Source: Colwellia marinimaniae
Lineage (GTDB): Bacteria; Pseudomonadota; Gammaproteobacteria; Enterobacterales; Alteromonadaceae
Reading direction: 5' to 3'
DNA: 64,000 bases
NCBI RefSeq assembly: GCF_002207865.1
Contig: NZ_BDQM01000015.1
Span: forward strand, 26,104-90,103
This document shows positions 16,993 to 25,939 of this stretch, in pieces. How positions within the stretch are numbered: the first letter of the stretch is position 1; each line of letters begins with the position of its first letter. The notes under the pieces are model-generated. The model was not told the origin of the DNA and ran no database searches. It saw only the letters and a program-made list of their open reading frames with translations. The translations under genes were made by a program, and so were the position numbers.

Positions 16993-17412
16993 ATGTATAG
17001 GATAGGTGAACTGGCGCAAAAATTATCGGTATCGACAGATACCTTAAGGTATTATGAAAAACATAAATTATTAGCCGCGACCAGTCGTGCCGATAATGGT
17101 TACCGTTTATATAATGAGGGAGCACTGAGGATTATGCAGTTTATCATCCGAGCTAAAGCTGTTGGTTTTAGTTTAAAAGAAATCAGTGGCTTACTCTCTA
17201 TTAAAATTGATAAAGCCAGTCATAGTTGTGCTGAAGTCAAATCATTTACCGAGCAAAAACTTAGCCAAGTAAATAATAAAATAGCCGAGCTGGCATGTTT
17301 TAAAGGCTCACTGGAATTATTAGTTGCGGCTTGTTGTGGTGGCGAAGAAGAAGCAACTCACTGTTCAATTTTATCTGCACTGGAGAATGTCGATGCAATT
17401 ATTAGTAAGTAA
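16993..17412 (+). CDS. MerR-family metal-responsive regulator (ZntR/CadR-like)
   Basis: 139 residues. The N terminus is a MerR winged helix (MYRIGELAQKLSVSTDTLRYYEKHKLL, ending NGYRLYN), then a coiled-coil dimerisation helix and a metal-binding C terminus: Cys in HSCAEV, then CCGGEEEATHCS. That ligand set matches Zn/Cd/Pb-type sensors. The gene overlaps the following permease by 20 bases and sits behind a 20-bp-spacer promoter. Metal specificity cannot be fixed from sequence. Confidence 0.88.
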   Translation: MYRIGELAQKLSVSTDTLRYYEKHKLLAATSRADNGYRLYNEGALRIMQFIIRAKAVGFSLKEISGLLSIKIDKASHSCAEVKSFTEQKLSQVNNKIAELACFKGSLELLVAACCGGEEEATHCSILSALENVDAIISK

Positions 17413-18655
17413 TTTTTGGCAGTTGTTTGTCCTGTCGGCCCCTTGGTTAATGTTAGGTTTATTGATCGCGGGCTTAATTAATGTTTATCTACCAAAGGAT
17501 TTCCTCATTAAACACCTAGGCAGTGATGGTCTGCTTACCACGATAAAAGCCGCGCTGATTGGCGCACCTATGCCACTGTGTTCATGTGGCGTTATTCCAG
17601 CTGCTTTAGCACTGAGGCGAGCGGGCGCTTCTAAAAGTGCCACCACGGCATTTCTCGTTTCTACCCCAGAAACAGGCATAGACTCGATCTCGGTATCTTA
17701 TGTGTTACTTGGCCCATTTATGGCCATTATCAGGCCTATTGCTGCGATAACAAGTGCAATTGTCGCGGGGGTTCTGGTTGGTCGTGATAGCAAAGATGAG
17801 TTAGTTCAGCATGAAGCTAAAAATAATGATAGCTCTTGTTGTGCGGATAAAGAAGCAAAGCCTGACGTTATAGTCGCTGAGACTAGTGAGCAAACAAGTT
17901 GCTGCGCTAAACCAACAGCGGCAACTAAAACCTCATGCTGTGCATCTGAGGCTAAGTTAGCAACAGATGCAGCATTACCACCAGAGTCGCAGCTTGCGCT
18001 TCAACAAGAGCCTCAACAAAAGGTAAGCAAAGCATCGGCAGACACTTGTTGCAGTACCAAAGGGGACGAGCATGATTCTGCTCAAGGGTCTGTTTTTAAC
18101 AAGTTAAAGCAAGCCCTAGCCTTTAGTTGTACTAAGCTGTTAAATGACACGGCAAAATGGTTAATAATTGGTTTGGCATTCGCCGCTCTGGTGCAAACTT
18201 ATATACCGCTAAGCTTTTTTAGCCAATGGGGTAGCGGTCTATTAGCCATGATTGTAGTGATTTTAATTTCTATCCCTATGTATGTCTGTGCTACCGCATC
18301 AACACCTATTGCCGCCGGTTTATTATTGTCGGGTGTTTCACCCGGAGCCGTGTTGGTCTTTATGCTCGCAGGGCCCGCGACAAATATCGCCACCCTTGGC
18401 GTGGTAGCAAGTGAGCTGGGTAAGCGGGCGGTAGCCTCTTATTTAACTGGCGTTATTGGTGTTGCTATTGCTTTTGGTTTTTTAACCGATATGTTAGTGG
18501 AGCATTTCGACATTGAAGTGGCACCTATGTTAGGGGAACACCATGAAGTGTTGCCCAATTGGTTATCACAATCTTTTGCCTTGATTCTGGTGTTACTGCT
18601 AGTGAGATTGTTGGTGTTAAAGTTTGCCCCTAAGAGGCAAGCATTAAAAAGTTAA
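17393..18655 (+). CDS. SO_0444-type Cu/Zn efflux permease with Cys-rich linker
   Basis: A 420-residue permease of the DUF318/ArsP-like superfamily in two membrane halves. The first half carries APMPLCSCGVIPAALALRR and the second IPMYVCATASTPIAAGLL. The linker carries four Cys-Cys pairs (149/150, 170/171, 182/183, 219/220), a probable soft-metal binding region. NCBI-type naming for close relatives is SO_0444 family Cu/Zn efflux transporter. ATG 17393 is preferred because GGAG lies 7 bases upstream; the frame is open further to 17324. Coupled to the MerR regulator. Confidence 0.85.
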   Translation: MQLLVSNFWQLFVLSAPWLMLGLLIAGLINVYLPKDFLIKHLGSDGLLTTIKAALIGAPMPLCSCGVIPAALALRRAGASKSATTAFLVSTPETGIDSISVSYVLLGPFMAIIRPIAAITSAIVAGVLVGRDSKDELVQHEAKNNDSSCCADKEAKPDVIVAETSEQTSCCAKPTAATKTSCCASEAKLATDAALPPESQLALQQEPQQKVSKASADTCCSTKGDEHDSAQGSVFNKLKQALAFSCTKLLNDTAKWLIIGLAFAALVQTYIPLSFFSQWGSGLLAMIVVILISIPMYVCATASTPIAAGLLLSGVSPGAVLVFMLAGPATNIATLGVVASELGKRAVASYLTGVIGVAIAFGFLTDMLVEHFDIEVAPMLGEHHEVLPNWLSQSFALILVLLLVRLLVLKFAPKRQALKS

Positions 18656-18676
18656 CCAGCAGGGTTACGCAAAAAA

Positions 18677-18703
18677 AAAGCAGCTAAGTAATAGCTGCTT
18701 TTT
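18677..18703. terminator. Bidirectional terminator between convergent genes
   Basis: The stem AAGCAGCT/AGCTGCTT has an A-run on the left and a T-run on the right. It lies between the plus-strand permease and the minus-strand spermidine-synthase-like gene, so it can serve both. Confidence 0.85.
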
Positions 18704-18748
18704 ATTTGTTTTTTTTCATAATTACCTTATGTTAATGTGCTGAGGTAA

Positions 18749-20848
18749 TTATTTCAGCACCGACAATAAATTACTATAATCATCCGTCCAAACTAATGGT
18801 TTTTTGGTACTGTGAGGCCAGTTACTAGCGTAACGCCTGACAATAGCATTATTGATGAATGAAGCATTATTCGTTAATAATACCCACTCAGCCTCATTAT
18901 TATTTTTATCTCTTGTTGTTTTAAAGTATAACGCTTGTTTATTAAATGCGTCGGCAAGTCCAATAGTCAGCCGAGTTAAATCTAAATGACTATTGGATAT
19001 ATGAATAGCTAAAACACCGTCAAATTTTAATTGCTGAAAATAAATAACTAAGGCTTCTACCGTCAGTAAATGGGTCGGTATTGAATCACCAGAAAAAGCA
19101 TCAACCACTAAAACATCAAAATTGTTATTTTCTTCATTCGCCAATGAAACCCTACCATCACCTAGTATTATTTCAACCTTAGCTTTTGATTTCGACAAAT
19201 AGCTAAAATGTTTATTTGCCATTAACAGTACATCAGGATTTAATTCATAAAACCTATATTCATCACCAGATTGACCATAAGCGGCCAGAGTTCCCGCACC
19301 AAGACCAATAATACCGACCTTTAATGGCAAGGTTGCCCTTATTTGTTCTAACGCAATAGCCACGCCAGTATTTTTACGGTAATAGCTTCTTGGCGTAACA
19401 TCATAACTAACCTCCTTATTATTAAGGTTAGTAACTAAATATTGAGTGCCATGAGAGGTACTGCCATCAATTAACCTACGCTCTAGAATATTATTAATTT
19501 TTACATCTTTCACACTTAAAATACCATAAAAATTCCGACTACTATCGATATTACTTTCGGCAAACAAATTATTAAGGTAGCTAAAAAATACAAATAAAAG
19601 CAACGCTGATACTAGGCTTACCCGGGCTAATAATTGGTCACGAAAGAGAACTTTATGGCGATTAACGTCTTGGGCAGAAGTATGTTCCTCAAGGTGATTG
19701 TTAACTTGGGAGCAAAAATAAAACAACAAATAAACCGCTAAAATAGCCAAAGGAAACTCTAAAAACTGAGTGAATAAATTTTGAGCGACAAAAGCAACAA
19801 AAGCACTACCTAAAAAACCACCTAAAGACATGTTTAAATAAAATAAGGTTAAGTGCTCTATCGATGGTTTAAGTCTTGCTAACTCCCCGTGACAAAGCAT
19901 GCAAGCAGAAAATAATATCACGCAATAAATAACGACTTGAGAAATAATGTCGAATTGAGAGCCAATAAAAAACATAAAAATAGCAGTAAAAGAGCTAATT
20001 ACAAATAAAACAAACCAATACCAGCGTACATACCAACGAGGACTATGAAAGCTAATAATAAAAGTAAGCAAATAAATACACAGAGGTAATATCCATAAAA
20101 AAGGCATTGGCGGGATATTTTGTGTCATGGCATTAGTCGTTGATACTAATAACACCACCCCAGTGGCGGATAACATCAACCATAAGGCAATCACCGTTTT
20201 ACTACATTTTTTAACGTCGGTTTTAATATTAGCGGCTAACATATTTGTCGCTAAGTGTGTTTGTTTAAACATGACTAACGCTAAACTGACAAACCCTAAA
20301 ACAAAAATGGTATAACCAATTGACCAAATGAGTATTTGATTGCTCAGGGTAAATTGTGGCTCAAAAATAAAAGGGTAACTCAACAACGCTAATAAAGAGG
20401 CTGTATTGGATAAGGAATAAAGCTTATAAGGTAGCTTGGCACTATCTTTATAGGTCAACCACCTTTGCACTAAGGGCCCGGTTGATGATAATAAAAAATA
20501 GGGCAAGCCTATTGAAAGTATTAAAATAAAAACAATTTCAAATAATGGCGAGTCACCCATTATTGTTGATAAATATTGCTTAAAATTGAAATTCAATGCC
20601 AGTGGTAAAAACAGCAAACTCATCATCAATAAAGTTACGTGTACTATCACTTGGGTCTTTAACTTATTCAGTTTGGTCAGATAATGTGAATATAAATAGC
20701 CTAATAATAAAAAGCCTTGAAAAAACAACAAGCAGGCAGTCCATATTGCCGCCCCACCGCCAAACAAAGGTAAAATCAATTTGGCAATTAATGGTTGAAG
20801 TTGAAATAATAAAAACGCTCCAACAAAAATAACAAATAAATACAGCAT
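18749..20848 (-). CDS. Fused MFS-like membrane domain / spermidine-synthase-like protein
   Basis: 699 residues. The N-terminal ~430 residues hold many hydrophobic segments and start FVIFVGAFLLFQLQPLIAK, a signature of the fused MFS/spermidine synthase family. The C-terminal ~230 residues form a Rossmann methyltransferase/aminopropyltransferase fold: VGIIGLGAGTLAAYG, FYELNPDV, ILGDGRVSL and VVDAFSGDSIPTHLLT. Known members are predicted to couple a membrane domain to polyamine-like chemistry; the substrate is unknown. Single gene with its own promoter gap. Confidence 0.82.
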   Translation of the reverse strand: MLYLFVIFVGAFLLFQLQPLIAKLILPLFGGGAAIWTACLLFFQGFLLLGYLYSHYLTKLNKLKTQVIVHVTLLMMSLLFLPLALNFNFKQYLSTIMGDSPLFEIVFILILSIGLPYFLLSSTGPLVQRWLTYKDSAKLPYKLYSLSNTASLLALLSYPFIFEPQFTLSNQILIWSIGYTIFVLGFVSLALVMFKQTHLATNMLAANIKTDVKKCSKTVIALWLMLSATGVVLLVSTTNAMTQNIPPMPFLWILPLCIYLLTFIISFHSPRWYVRWYWFVLFVISSFTAIFMFFIGSQFDIISQVVIYCVILFSACMLCHGELARLKPSIEHLTLFYLNMSLGGFLGSAFVAFVAQNLFTQFLEFPLAILAVYLLFYFCSQVNNHLEEHTSAQDVNRHKVLFRDQLLARVSLVSALLLFVFFSYLNNLFAESNIDSSRNFYGILSVKDVKINNILERRLIDGSTSHGTQYLVTNLNNKEVSYDVTPRSYYRKNTGVAIALEQIRATLPLKVGIIGLGAGTLAAYGQSGDEYRFYELNPDVLLMANKHFSYLSKSKAKVEIILGDGRVSLANEENNNFDVLVVDAFSGDSIPTHLLTVEALVIYFQQLKFDGVLAIHISNSHLDLTRLTIGLADAFNKQALYFKTTRDKNNNEAEWVLLTNNASFINNAIVRRYASNWPHSTKKPLVWTDDYSNLLSVLK

Positions 20849-21119
20849 TTTTCTAATTGTTTTCCTTAGTCAACTGGGGGTAATTAATCTGGGGAGCGAA
20901 TATTAACTGATAGCTTAGCTTTTTGGTAGTGCTCTAGTTGTCGATTTTCATTCACAATACGTGAGGAAACTATGATCTTGAAGCAAGCACTCAGGGAAAT
21001 ATTTTATAGCAGAATCATATTGAAAAATTACCTTGTTCGCAGCCTATTCACATCTTCAGCCTTACCTGTTCCTGCTGTATTACTTGCTAAAAATAATGAG
21101 GTAAAAATAAGCTCTTTCG
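20849..21119. other. Intergenic region with no convincing gene
   Basis: It holds the promoter of the minus-strand spermidine-synthase-like gene. A possible 61-codon plus-strand frame at 20972-21157 has no protein-like features or ribosome-binding site. Confidence 0.4.
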
Positions 21120-21446
21120 TTATTTTTCAAGGTAATTGTATAATTCATGCGGGTTAACGATGGACGCCTGACCGCGTATTATTAAACGGAGTAGCGCATG
21201 TTTAGTCAGTACAACATAATAGGTTTTATAATTAAAGGCATCTGGCACTTGCAATGATATATCTAATGCTCTTTTATCATGATTTTCCAATGGGTCTGCT
21301 GTTGAATGAAAAGCAGCTTTTGAGTTGAACAGAGTCCATTCCCCCCAACATTAGCTGCTATTACTTGTTTTGGCAGATATTTCCGCAATAAAAAAGGCAG
21401 TATTTTGGGTTTTACATTTACCTTGTGATTTTTTACTGCCACTGAT
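21120..21446 (-). pseudogene. Open frame directly following the VC0807-like gene, no start codon
   Basis: Immediately after the TAA of the upstream gene, the same reading frame stays open for 108 codons to a TAA at 21120-21122, with protein-like composition (QVIAANVGGEWTLFNSKAAF, YVVLTKHALLRLIIRGQ). There is no ATG or GTG in a useful place. It is either a relic of a separate gene or a C-terminal domain cut off by a nonsense mutation. No family is recognised. Confidence 0.35.
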
Positions 21447-22139
21447 TTATTGTTCTACCAATAAATCAGTAAATTTATAACCAGTTAAATTATTTATTAC
21501 CTTTGTAACATAAAACATAAGGCCACCAAGCATTATCATTGATGGTATTGCAATGATTGGATAACTCATTAAGGTCATATGACCAAGTTCTTCATTAAAA
21601 GAGACGGTACCTGCTGGACTCGTTACAAGCCAGGTTGCTAATAGATAATTCATTACGGCTGAAAAGATAAACGTTAATGCCAATAACTTATTAGCAAAGC
21701 CTATTTTAGCTTTAAATGCCTCGGTCTGCCCTAATTCATGAAGTTTTTCATATATCAGTTCGACCTTAAACATCGATTTATTCAATAATAATTTTGCGAT
21801 TAAAGGTTTACCATACACACCAGAGAACAGGACAAACACCGCGATTAACGCCGGTATAGAGGCTTCTTTTATTGCGAGCCAATGGACACTTAACTCAAAC
21901 AACGCAATCCCACCGGTTAATAGGGTACTTAAAAAGCCAAATATAGATATTAGGTTCATTTTTTTAGTTCGAAGGTAATCATAAACGGCATACCCAAGAG
22001 GGAATGCTAAGGCTATGATTAATCCTGCTACTACACCGAAATACTCAGGACTGGAAAACTTCATTAGAACCCAAGAAGGTAAGGCTACATTAAATATTAT
22101 TTCCACGAATGGCTTGTTTTTCGGTTTTTCAGTTGTCAT
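21447..22139 (-). CDS. VC0807-like multi-pass membrane protein
   Basis: 230 residues with about six hydrophobic segments. The pattern LIIALAFPLGYAVYDYLRTKK, followed by ISIFGFLSTLLTGGIALFEL and WLAIKEASIPALIA, resembles proteins named VC0807 family in vibrios and relatives. No enzymatic motif is visible and the function is unknown. The ATG is preceded by an AT-rich leader. The stop is followed in the same frame by a further 108 open codons. Confidence 0.65.
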   Translation of the reverse strand: MTTEKPKNKPFVEIIFNVALPSWVLMKFSSPEYFGVVAGLIIALAFPLGYAVYDYLRTKKMNLISIFGFLSTLLTGGIALFELSVHWLAIKEASIPALIAVFVLFSGVYGKPLIAKLLLNKSMFKVELIYEKLHELGQTEAFKAKIGFANKLLALTFIFSAVMNYLLATWLVTSPAGTVSFNEELGHMTLMSYPIIAIPSMIMLGGLMFYVTKVINNLTGYKFTDLLVEQ

Positions 22140-22307
22140 CTTTATTCCGTTCTAAAAATTAAACCTTAATTAGGTTTAAATGCAGTTATCATTGTTTGAG
22201 CTGTGGCATCTATATGAGTGTGATCTTCTTGAATAGGAAATAGCTTCTAGCAAATCCCCTCAATTATTTCATAGCTCAGTATTAGATTTTACTTACGTAA
22301 TAGAGAA

Positions 22308-22381
22308 TATAGCAGAAAGAGGATATAGCAGACACCAGATTATAGCAGGAAGAGGATATAGCATCCATATATGTCTGGTGT
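22308..22381. repeat. Direct repeat pair within a weak hairpin
   Basis: TATAGCAGAAAGAGGATATA plus GCA (22308-22330) recurs at 22341-22363 with one mismatch, at a 33-bp period. An 8-bp inverted repeat ACACCAGA/TCTGGTGT (22332-22339 and 22374-22381) encloses the second copy. It lies in the leader region upstream of the VC0807-like gene; role unknown. Confidence 0.5.
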
Positions 22382-22466
22382 TAAAATTTGTGTTTAACGG
22401 CTTCAATCTTTGCTAATAATACCTGCACTTTAATTTTATAATTAGGCTGTTCTAACAAAGGTTCAA
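22381..22466 (-). pseudogene. Short coding relic
   Basis: The reverse strand is open with protein-like composition (IEPLLEQPNYKIKVQVLLAK) to a stop at 22381-22383, with a stop in frame just upstream. It could be the tail of a lost gene. The rest of 22140-22584 shows no gene. Confidence 0.2.
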
Positions 22467-22584
22467 TTCACCACTTCGTGCGTGGTTTTTTACATCTGGC
22501 TCTGTCTCTGATGATACAATCAATTTATATAGATAAAACCTAGCTAATCAATACTATTAGTTGGTAAATTACAAGGTTACTCCA

Positions 22585-23589
22585 ATGGAATATAAACAAA
22601 TTGAATTTAAAAAGATCACTATTGATCACTTAACATGCCAGTCTTGTAGTTCTAAGCAGCATAAAGTTATTGGAAAACTGACTTATGCGTATTTTTATAT
22701 AGAAAGTATACCCTTTTTCCCAGTTAAAAAATCCATCAATATCGTCTGTAACCAGTGTGATAGCTCTTTTGATGTCGACTCACTTTCATCGTCTGCTTAT
22801 AAAACACTTAGGAAAAAACTATTCAAATCATATGCCTTGATCCCCATGTATTCTGGCATTATTATGGTTTTACTGGCGTTGTCTTATTGGCAGTATGATA
22901 AATATCAGGCCAGTTTTCTCAGTAAAGAATATATTGAAAGCCCTAAAATTAATGATTTTTATTATATTAATCAAACGAGTATTAACGATAAAATAATACC
23001 CAATAAAAAGTATGTCTTGGGCAAGGTGGTCAGCCTTACTCCTAACACAGTTTCTTTGGTGTTTTCACGCTTTCTTTTTGAAAACGAGTCCTCTTTAGCA
23101 AGTGACATTCGAGGTGCCAAGGTCTTAAATGACAAGTATTTCAATAAAAAGCATCATGTATTTACCCGCGAGAAACTTATTAACCTTTATCAAAACGAGA
23201 CGGTATTGTTGGTGCTACGTCCGAAAAACTCAAAGTTGTTTGGCACCATAGTACTGACACCAAACCTCGGTGTTAATAGGAAGGTAGAAGGTTATCGTGA
23301 AAATAGAATCGGTTTATCTTTTATGTTACGTACTGATATTCAAGCAAATTTAGAAGACGCCGAGAGATTTTTCTTGGAATCGGCCAATAAAGGTTATGTT
23401 CAAGGCCAACTTAATTTAGCTCGTTTGTATCTTGACAGCAATAAAATAGACCAAGCATTAGAGTGGTCAAAAATAGCAGCATTAAAAGGCTATGATTTGG
23501 CAATAGAATTTTATACTAAACACTGTAGTGTTAGTGAAGATTGCGATGTAGCCGCCTTTAATGCAGAACTCATCGAAGTAGGATTTTAA
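22585..23589 (+). CDS. Zinc-ribbon, single-TM, Sel1-repeat-like protein
   Basis: 334 residues from ATG 22585; the frame is open back to a TTG at 22561. An N-terminal treble-clef or ribbon uses C18/C21 (CQSC) and C55/C58 (CNQC). A membrane segment lies at ~83-103 (IPMYSGIIMVLLALSYW), and the C-terminal domain has a Sel1/TPR-like helical repeat at ~257-315 (DAERFFLESANKGY, then LNLARLYLD). The layout suggests a membrane-tethered adaptor, but no function is known. An isolated gene in a low-density region. Confidence 0.6.
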   Translation: MEYKQIEFKKITIDHLTCQSCSSKQHKVIGKLTYAYFYIESIPFFPVKKSINIVCNQCDSSFDVDSLSSSAYKTLRKKLFKSYALIPMYSGIIMVLLALSYWQYDKYQASFLSKEYIESPKINDFYYINQTSINDKIIPNKKYVLGKVVSLTPNTVSLVFSRFLFENESSLASDIRGAKVLNDKYFNKKHHVFTREKLINLYQNETVLLVLRPKNSKLFGTIVLTPNLGVNRKVEGYRENRIGLSFMLRTDIQANLEDAERFFLESANKGYVQGQLNLARLYLDSNKIDQALEWSKIAALKGYDLAIEFYTKHCSVSEDCDVAAFNAELIEVGF

Positions 23590-23927
23590 TGAACTGGCTA
23601 ATAAAAAGTAACTTATTAGGCCAGCCATAATAACTGTTGTCTATTTAAATCAATAAACTAAGCTTAATTTACCTTGGTTAAGTTTAGTGGTTATTATGCC
23701 TAAGTCTGAAATTAACTAGGACACTCACTGTTAATAGTTATTCTAACATCAGCTTCTCGGACTTTGATGACTAACTCTTTATTAACAGCAGTATCTGACT
23801 TTAGGTGTGTTCATATCAATAATAGTTTGTTATTTTAAGGTAATATGTCATCAGATTGGCTTACTAGGTTATGGTCGAGCAAAGCCTCTAAGTCACCAAC
23901 AAATAAATTAAATTTGGAGAATAAACA
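23590..23927. other. Intergenic region with a possible coding relic
   Basis: A hairpin pairs CTGGCTAATAA with TTATTAGGCCAG just after the upstream stop. On the minus strand, 23712-23810 is open and reads protein-like (VNKELVIKVREADVRITINS) to a stop, without a start codon. It may be the end of a deleted gene. Nothing else was seen. Confidence 0.3.
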
Positions 23928-24278
23928 ATGGTAAACATGTTAATTACCTATCAACTTAATGACGGTGAGGTTATTGAAATTAATCATCCAGAAGAGTTTG
24001 AGTTTAGAGATTTAGATGGAAACAGTTTAGGGAATGCTGAGGTTATCAAACGTCATAATAATGATCTCATATTGGCTGAAGCCGCATTTGTAATCTCAGC
24101 CGAACATGAGAAAATTATTATACCAAGCGATGCTGCATTCATGGAATCAAAAGCAGGAGCAAAACAACCGTTTGACTTTAATGGTCTTGTAAAAGTCTGT
24201 GGTTTTTCTTCGGTTAAATATAAATTTGATAAACAAGGTGATGAGAGCTCTGATTGGGTTGTCGCTTTTCCTCTGTAA
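23928..24278 (+). CDS. Hypothetical acidic protein, 116 residues
   Basis: GGAG lies about 10 bases before ATG 23928 and the frame encodes a soluble, acidic, beta-rich-looking protein (MLITYQLNDGEVIEINHPEE). There are no membrane segments, cysteine clusters or recognisable motifs. It ends 16 bp before the IS10-group insertion, which did not interrupt it. Family unknown. Confidence 0.55.
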   Translation: MVNMLITYQLNDGEVIEINHPEEFEFRDLDGNSLGNAEVIKRHNNDLILAEAAFVISAEHEKIIIPSDAAFMESKAGAKQPFDFNGLVKVCGFSSVKYKFDKQGDESSDWVVAFPL

Positions 24279-24285
24279 TAATTGG

Positions 24286-24294
24286 GGGCAGAGG
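24286..24294. repeat. Left copy of the 9-bp IS target duplication
   Basis: GGGCAGAGG here is repeated at 25644-25652 directly after the right end of the IS. Nine bp is the expected duplication for IS10-group elements. Confidence 0.9.
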
Positions 24295-25643
24295 CTGAGG
24301 TATCCCCACGAATAATTATTAAAATTCAAATGATTAGCATTTATTTTAAAAGTAAATGGAACATTCATGGCATTGGATGATCAGATCTATCGCCAAACAA
24401 AACTAACCAAAACCAAGAGTTACCATGAATGCGTCTACTATATTGAATAATTTATTGTCTAATGTCACCCAAAATATGCATAAGGTACGCCGTGATGCGG
24501 TTTCTTCTTGTGTACAAAGCTTACTTGCAGGCTCTCACTGCTCAGTGACAAATATCGGCCGAGGAATTAACTCTTCCGCTAAAGAAAAACACAATATTAA
24601 ACGCTCAGATAGGCTTTGCTCTAACCCTCACTTACAATCAGAATTGCTTAATATTTATCGTGATATTTCATCCCGTTTTATTGCCACAAATAGGCCTGTG
24701 ATCCATGTTGACTGGTCAGATTTAGATGTATCTAAACGAAACTTTTTAATTAGAGCTTCTGTTGCTTTAGATGGTCGCCCCATCACTGTTTATCAAGAAG
24801 TGCACCCGCTTAAAACCAAAGAAAAACCAGCGACACATTTATCATTTTTAGCAAGGCTAAAGTCCATTCTACCTATCGATTGTAAGCCCATTGTTGTTAC
24901 CGATGCGGGCTTTAAGGCGCCTTGGTTTAGACAAGTGCTAAGTTTAGGGTGGGACTTTTTAGGTCGCACTCGCAAGCCTAACTTTTATATCATTGATGAG
25001 CGTGATGATTGGCAATGTATTACAAAAATGTATAAAAAAGCGACTCAAGTACCTAAGTCATTCAACGGCAGTATAACTCGCTATAAACCCTTAAAATGTC
25101 GGTTGGTGCTTTACAATAGTCCGGCTAAAGGGCGTCACCACATGAACCGACAGGGAATACCACATGCGTCTTCGCAATCAAAGCAGCATGCTAAGGGAGG
25201 CAAGGATCCTTGGCTTATTAGTACATCGTTAAAACAAAAACCTGGATTAGCGAGAAGAGTAGTGGCCATCTATCGAACTAGAATGCAGATTGAAGAAGGC
25301 TTTAGAGACATGAAAAGCTCAACTTTCGGGCTAGGTTATAACGCAAGTCAAAGTTACAAACCAGCACGTCTTGCGATATTACTTTTTTTAAATGTTATTG
25401 CAAGCTTAGTGCTTATTCTTATTGGTATCGCGGTGGTTTTGATGAAGCAACAGTATCAATATCAGGCGAATACAGTTAAAAATCGTCGCGTTTTGTCGTT
25501 TCACTTTATTGGACTAAGAGCGATAGCAGATAAAAAGCTAAAGCTCACGCTGATACATATTCATTACGCACTAGAAAAAATTCATCTTTTAATTAAAGGA
25601 TGTAGCTATGAATTGTACCTATAAATTCGTGGGGATCCCTCAG
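24295..25643 (+). mobile_element. Intact IS4-family (IS10-group) insertion sequence, 1349 bp
   Basis: The left end CTGAGGTATCCCCACGAAT and the right end (reverse complement) CTGAGGGATCCCCACGAAT are imperfect terminal inverted repeats of IS10 type (CTGAnGnATCCCC). The element holds one full transposase gene and is flanked by a 9-bp duplication GGGCAGAGG, so it looks recently inserted and potentially active. Confidence 0.92.
24425..25624 (+). CDS. IS4-family (IS10-group) transposase
   Basis: 399 residues and complete. DDE-transposase landmarks are HVDWSDLD (first Asp), VVTDAGFKAPWF (second Asp) and the YREK-like box YRTRMQIEEGFRDMKS with the catalytic Glu. NIKRSDRLCSNPHL near the N terminus is shared with IS10 transposase. 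It catalyses cut-and-paste movement through hairpin intermediates. The stop is 19 bp from the right terminal repeat. Confidence 0.95.
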   Translation: MNASTILNNLLSNVTQNMHKVRRDAVSSCVQSLLAGSHCSVTNIGRGINSSAKEKHNIKRSDRLCSNPHLQSELLNIYRDISSRFIATNRPVIHVDWSDLDVSKRNFLIRASVALDGRPITVYQEVHPLKTKEKPATHLSFLARLKSILPIDCKPIVVTDAGFKAPWFRQVLSLGWDFLGRTRKPNFYIIDERDDWQCITKMYKKATQVPKSFNGSITRYKPLKCRLVLYNSPAKGRHHMNRQGIPHASSQSKQHAKGGKDPWLISTSLKQKPGLARRVVAIYRTRMQIEEGFRDMKSSTFGLGYNASQSYKPARLAILLFLNVIASLVLILIGIAVVLMKQQYQYQANTVKNRRVLSFHFIGLRAIADKKLKLTLIHIHYALEKIHLLIKGCSYELYL

Positions 25644-25652
25644 GGGCAGAGG
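25644..25652. repeat. Right copy of the 9-bp IS target duplication
   Basis: GGGCAGAGG is identical to 24286-24294. Confidence 0.9.
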
Positions 25653-25825
25653 TAACGTTAAATAATTTGTCGTCGCCATCGCGACACGTTCAAGCAAGGA
25701 AACAAACTCAAGCTAAATAGTAATGAAAAGCTTATCAGACCACTTATATAAATTGTGGTGATTACTAATTATCATGGGTATCTATAAAAATAAGTACCTT
25801 GGCGTTTATAACAAATTTCAGGCAT

Positions 25826-25860
25826 AAAAAAACCGCAACTTGTAAAAAAAGTAGCGGTTT
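25826..25860 (-). terminator. Terminator of ssrA
   Basis: AAACCGCAACTT (25829-25840) pairs with AAGTAGCGGTTT (25849-25860). On the minus strand the stem is followed by T residues. It lies 79 bp past the mature tmRNA 3' end. Confidence 0.85.
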
Positions 25861-25939
25861 CTTATCATAAACAATAGTCTGTCTATGGCCAAATCTAAAA
25901 GTTACTAGGTATAACTAATGGATTAAAAAGGTCTTTATT

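Noticed and set aside
20972..21157. 61-codon plus-strand ORF
   Set aside because: No ribosome-binding site or protein-like pattern, and it overlaps the minus-strand relic frame.
22470..22490. Hairpin ACCAC-N7-GTGGT followed by T-run as a terminator
   Set aside because: The stem is only five bp and no plus-strand gene lies upstream; probably chance.
25653..25705. Short open frame after the IS ending in RHVQARKQTQAK
   Set aside because: Checked whether the IS split a gene: the upstream gene ends before the IS and the joined frame contains stops, so there is no evidence of interruption.
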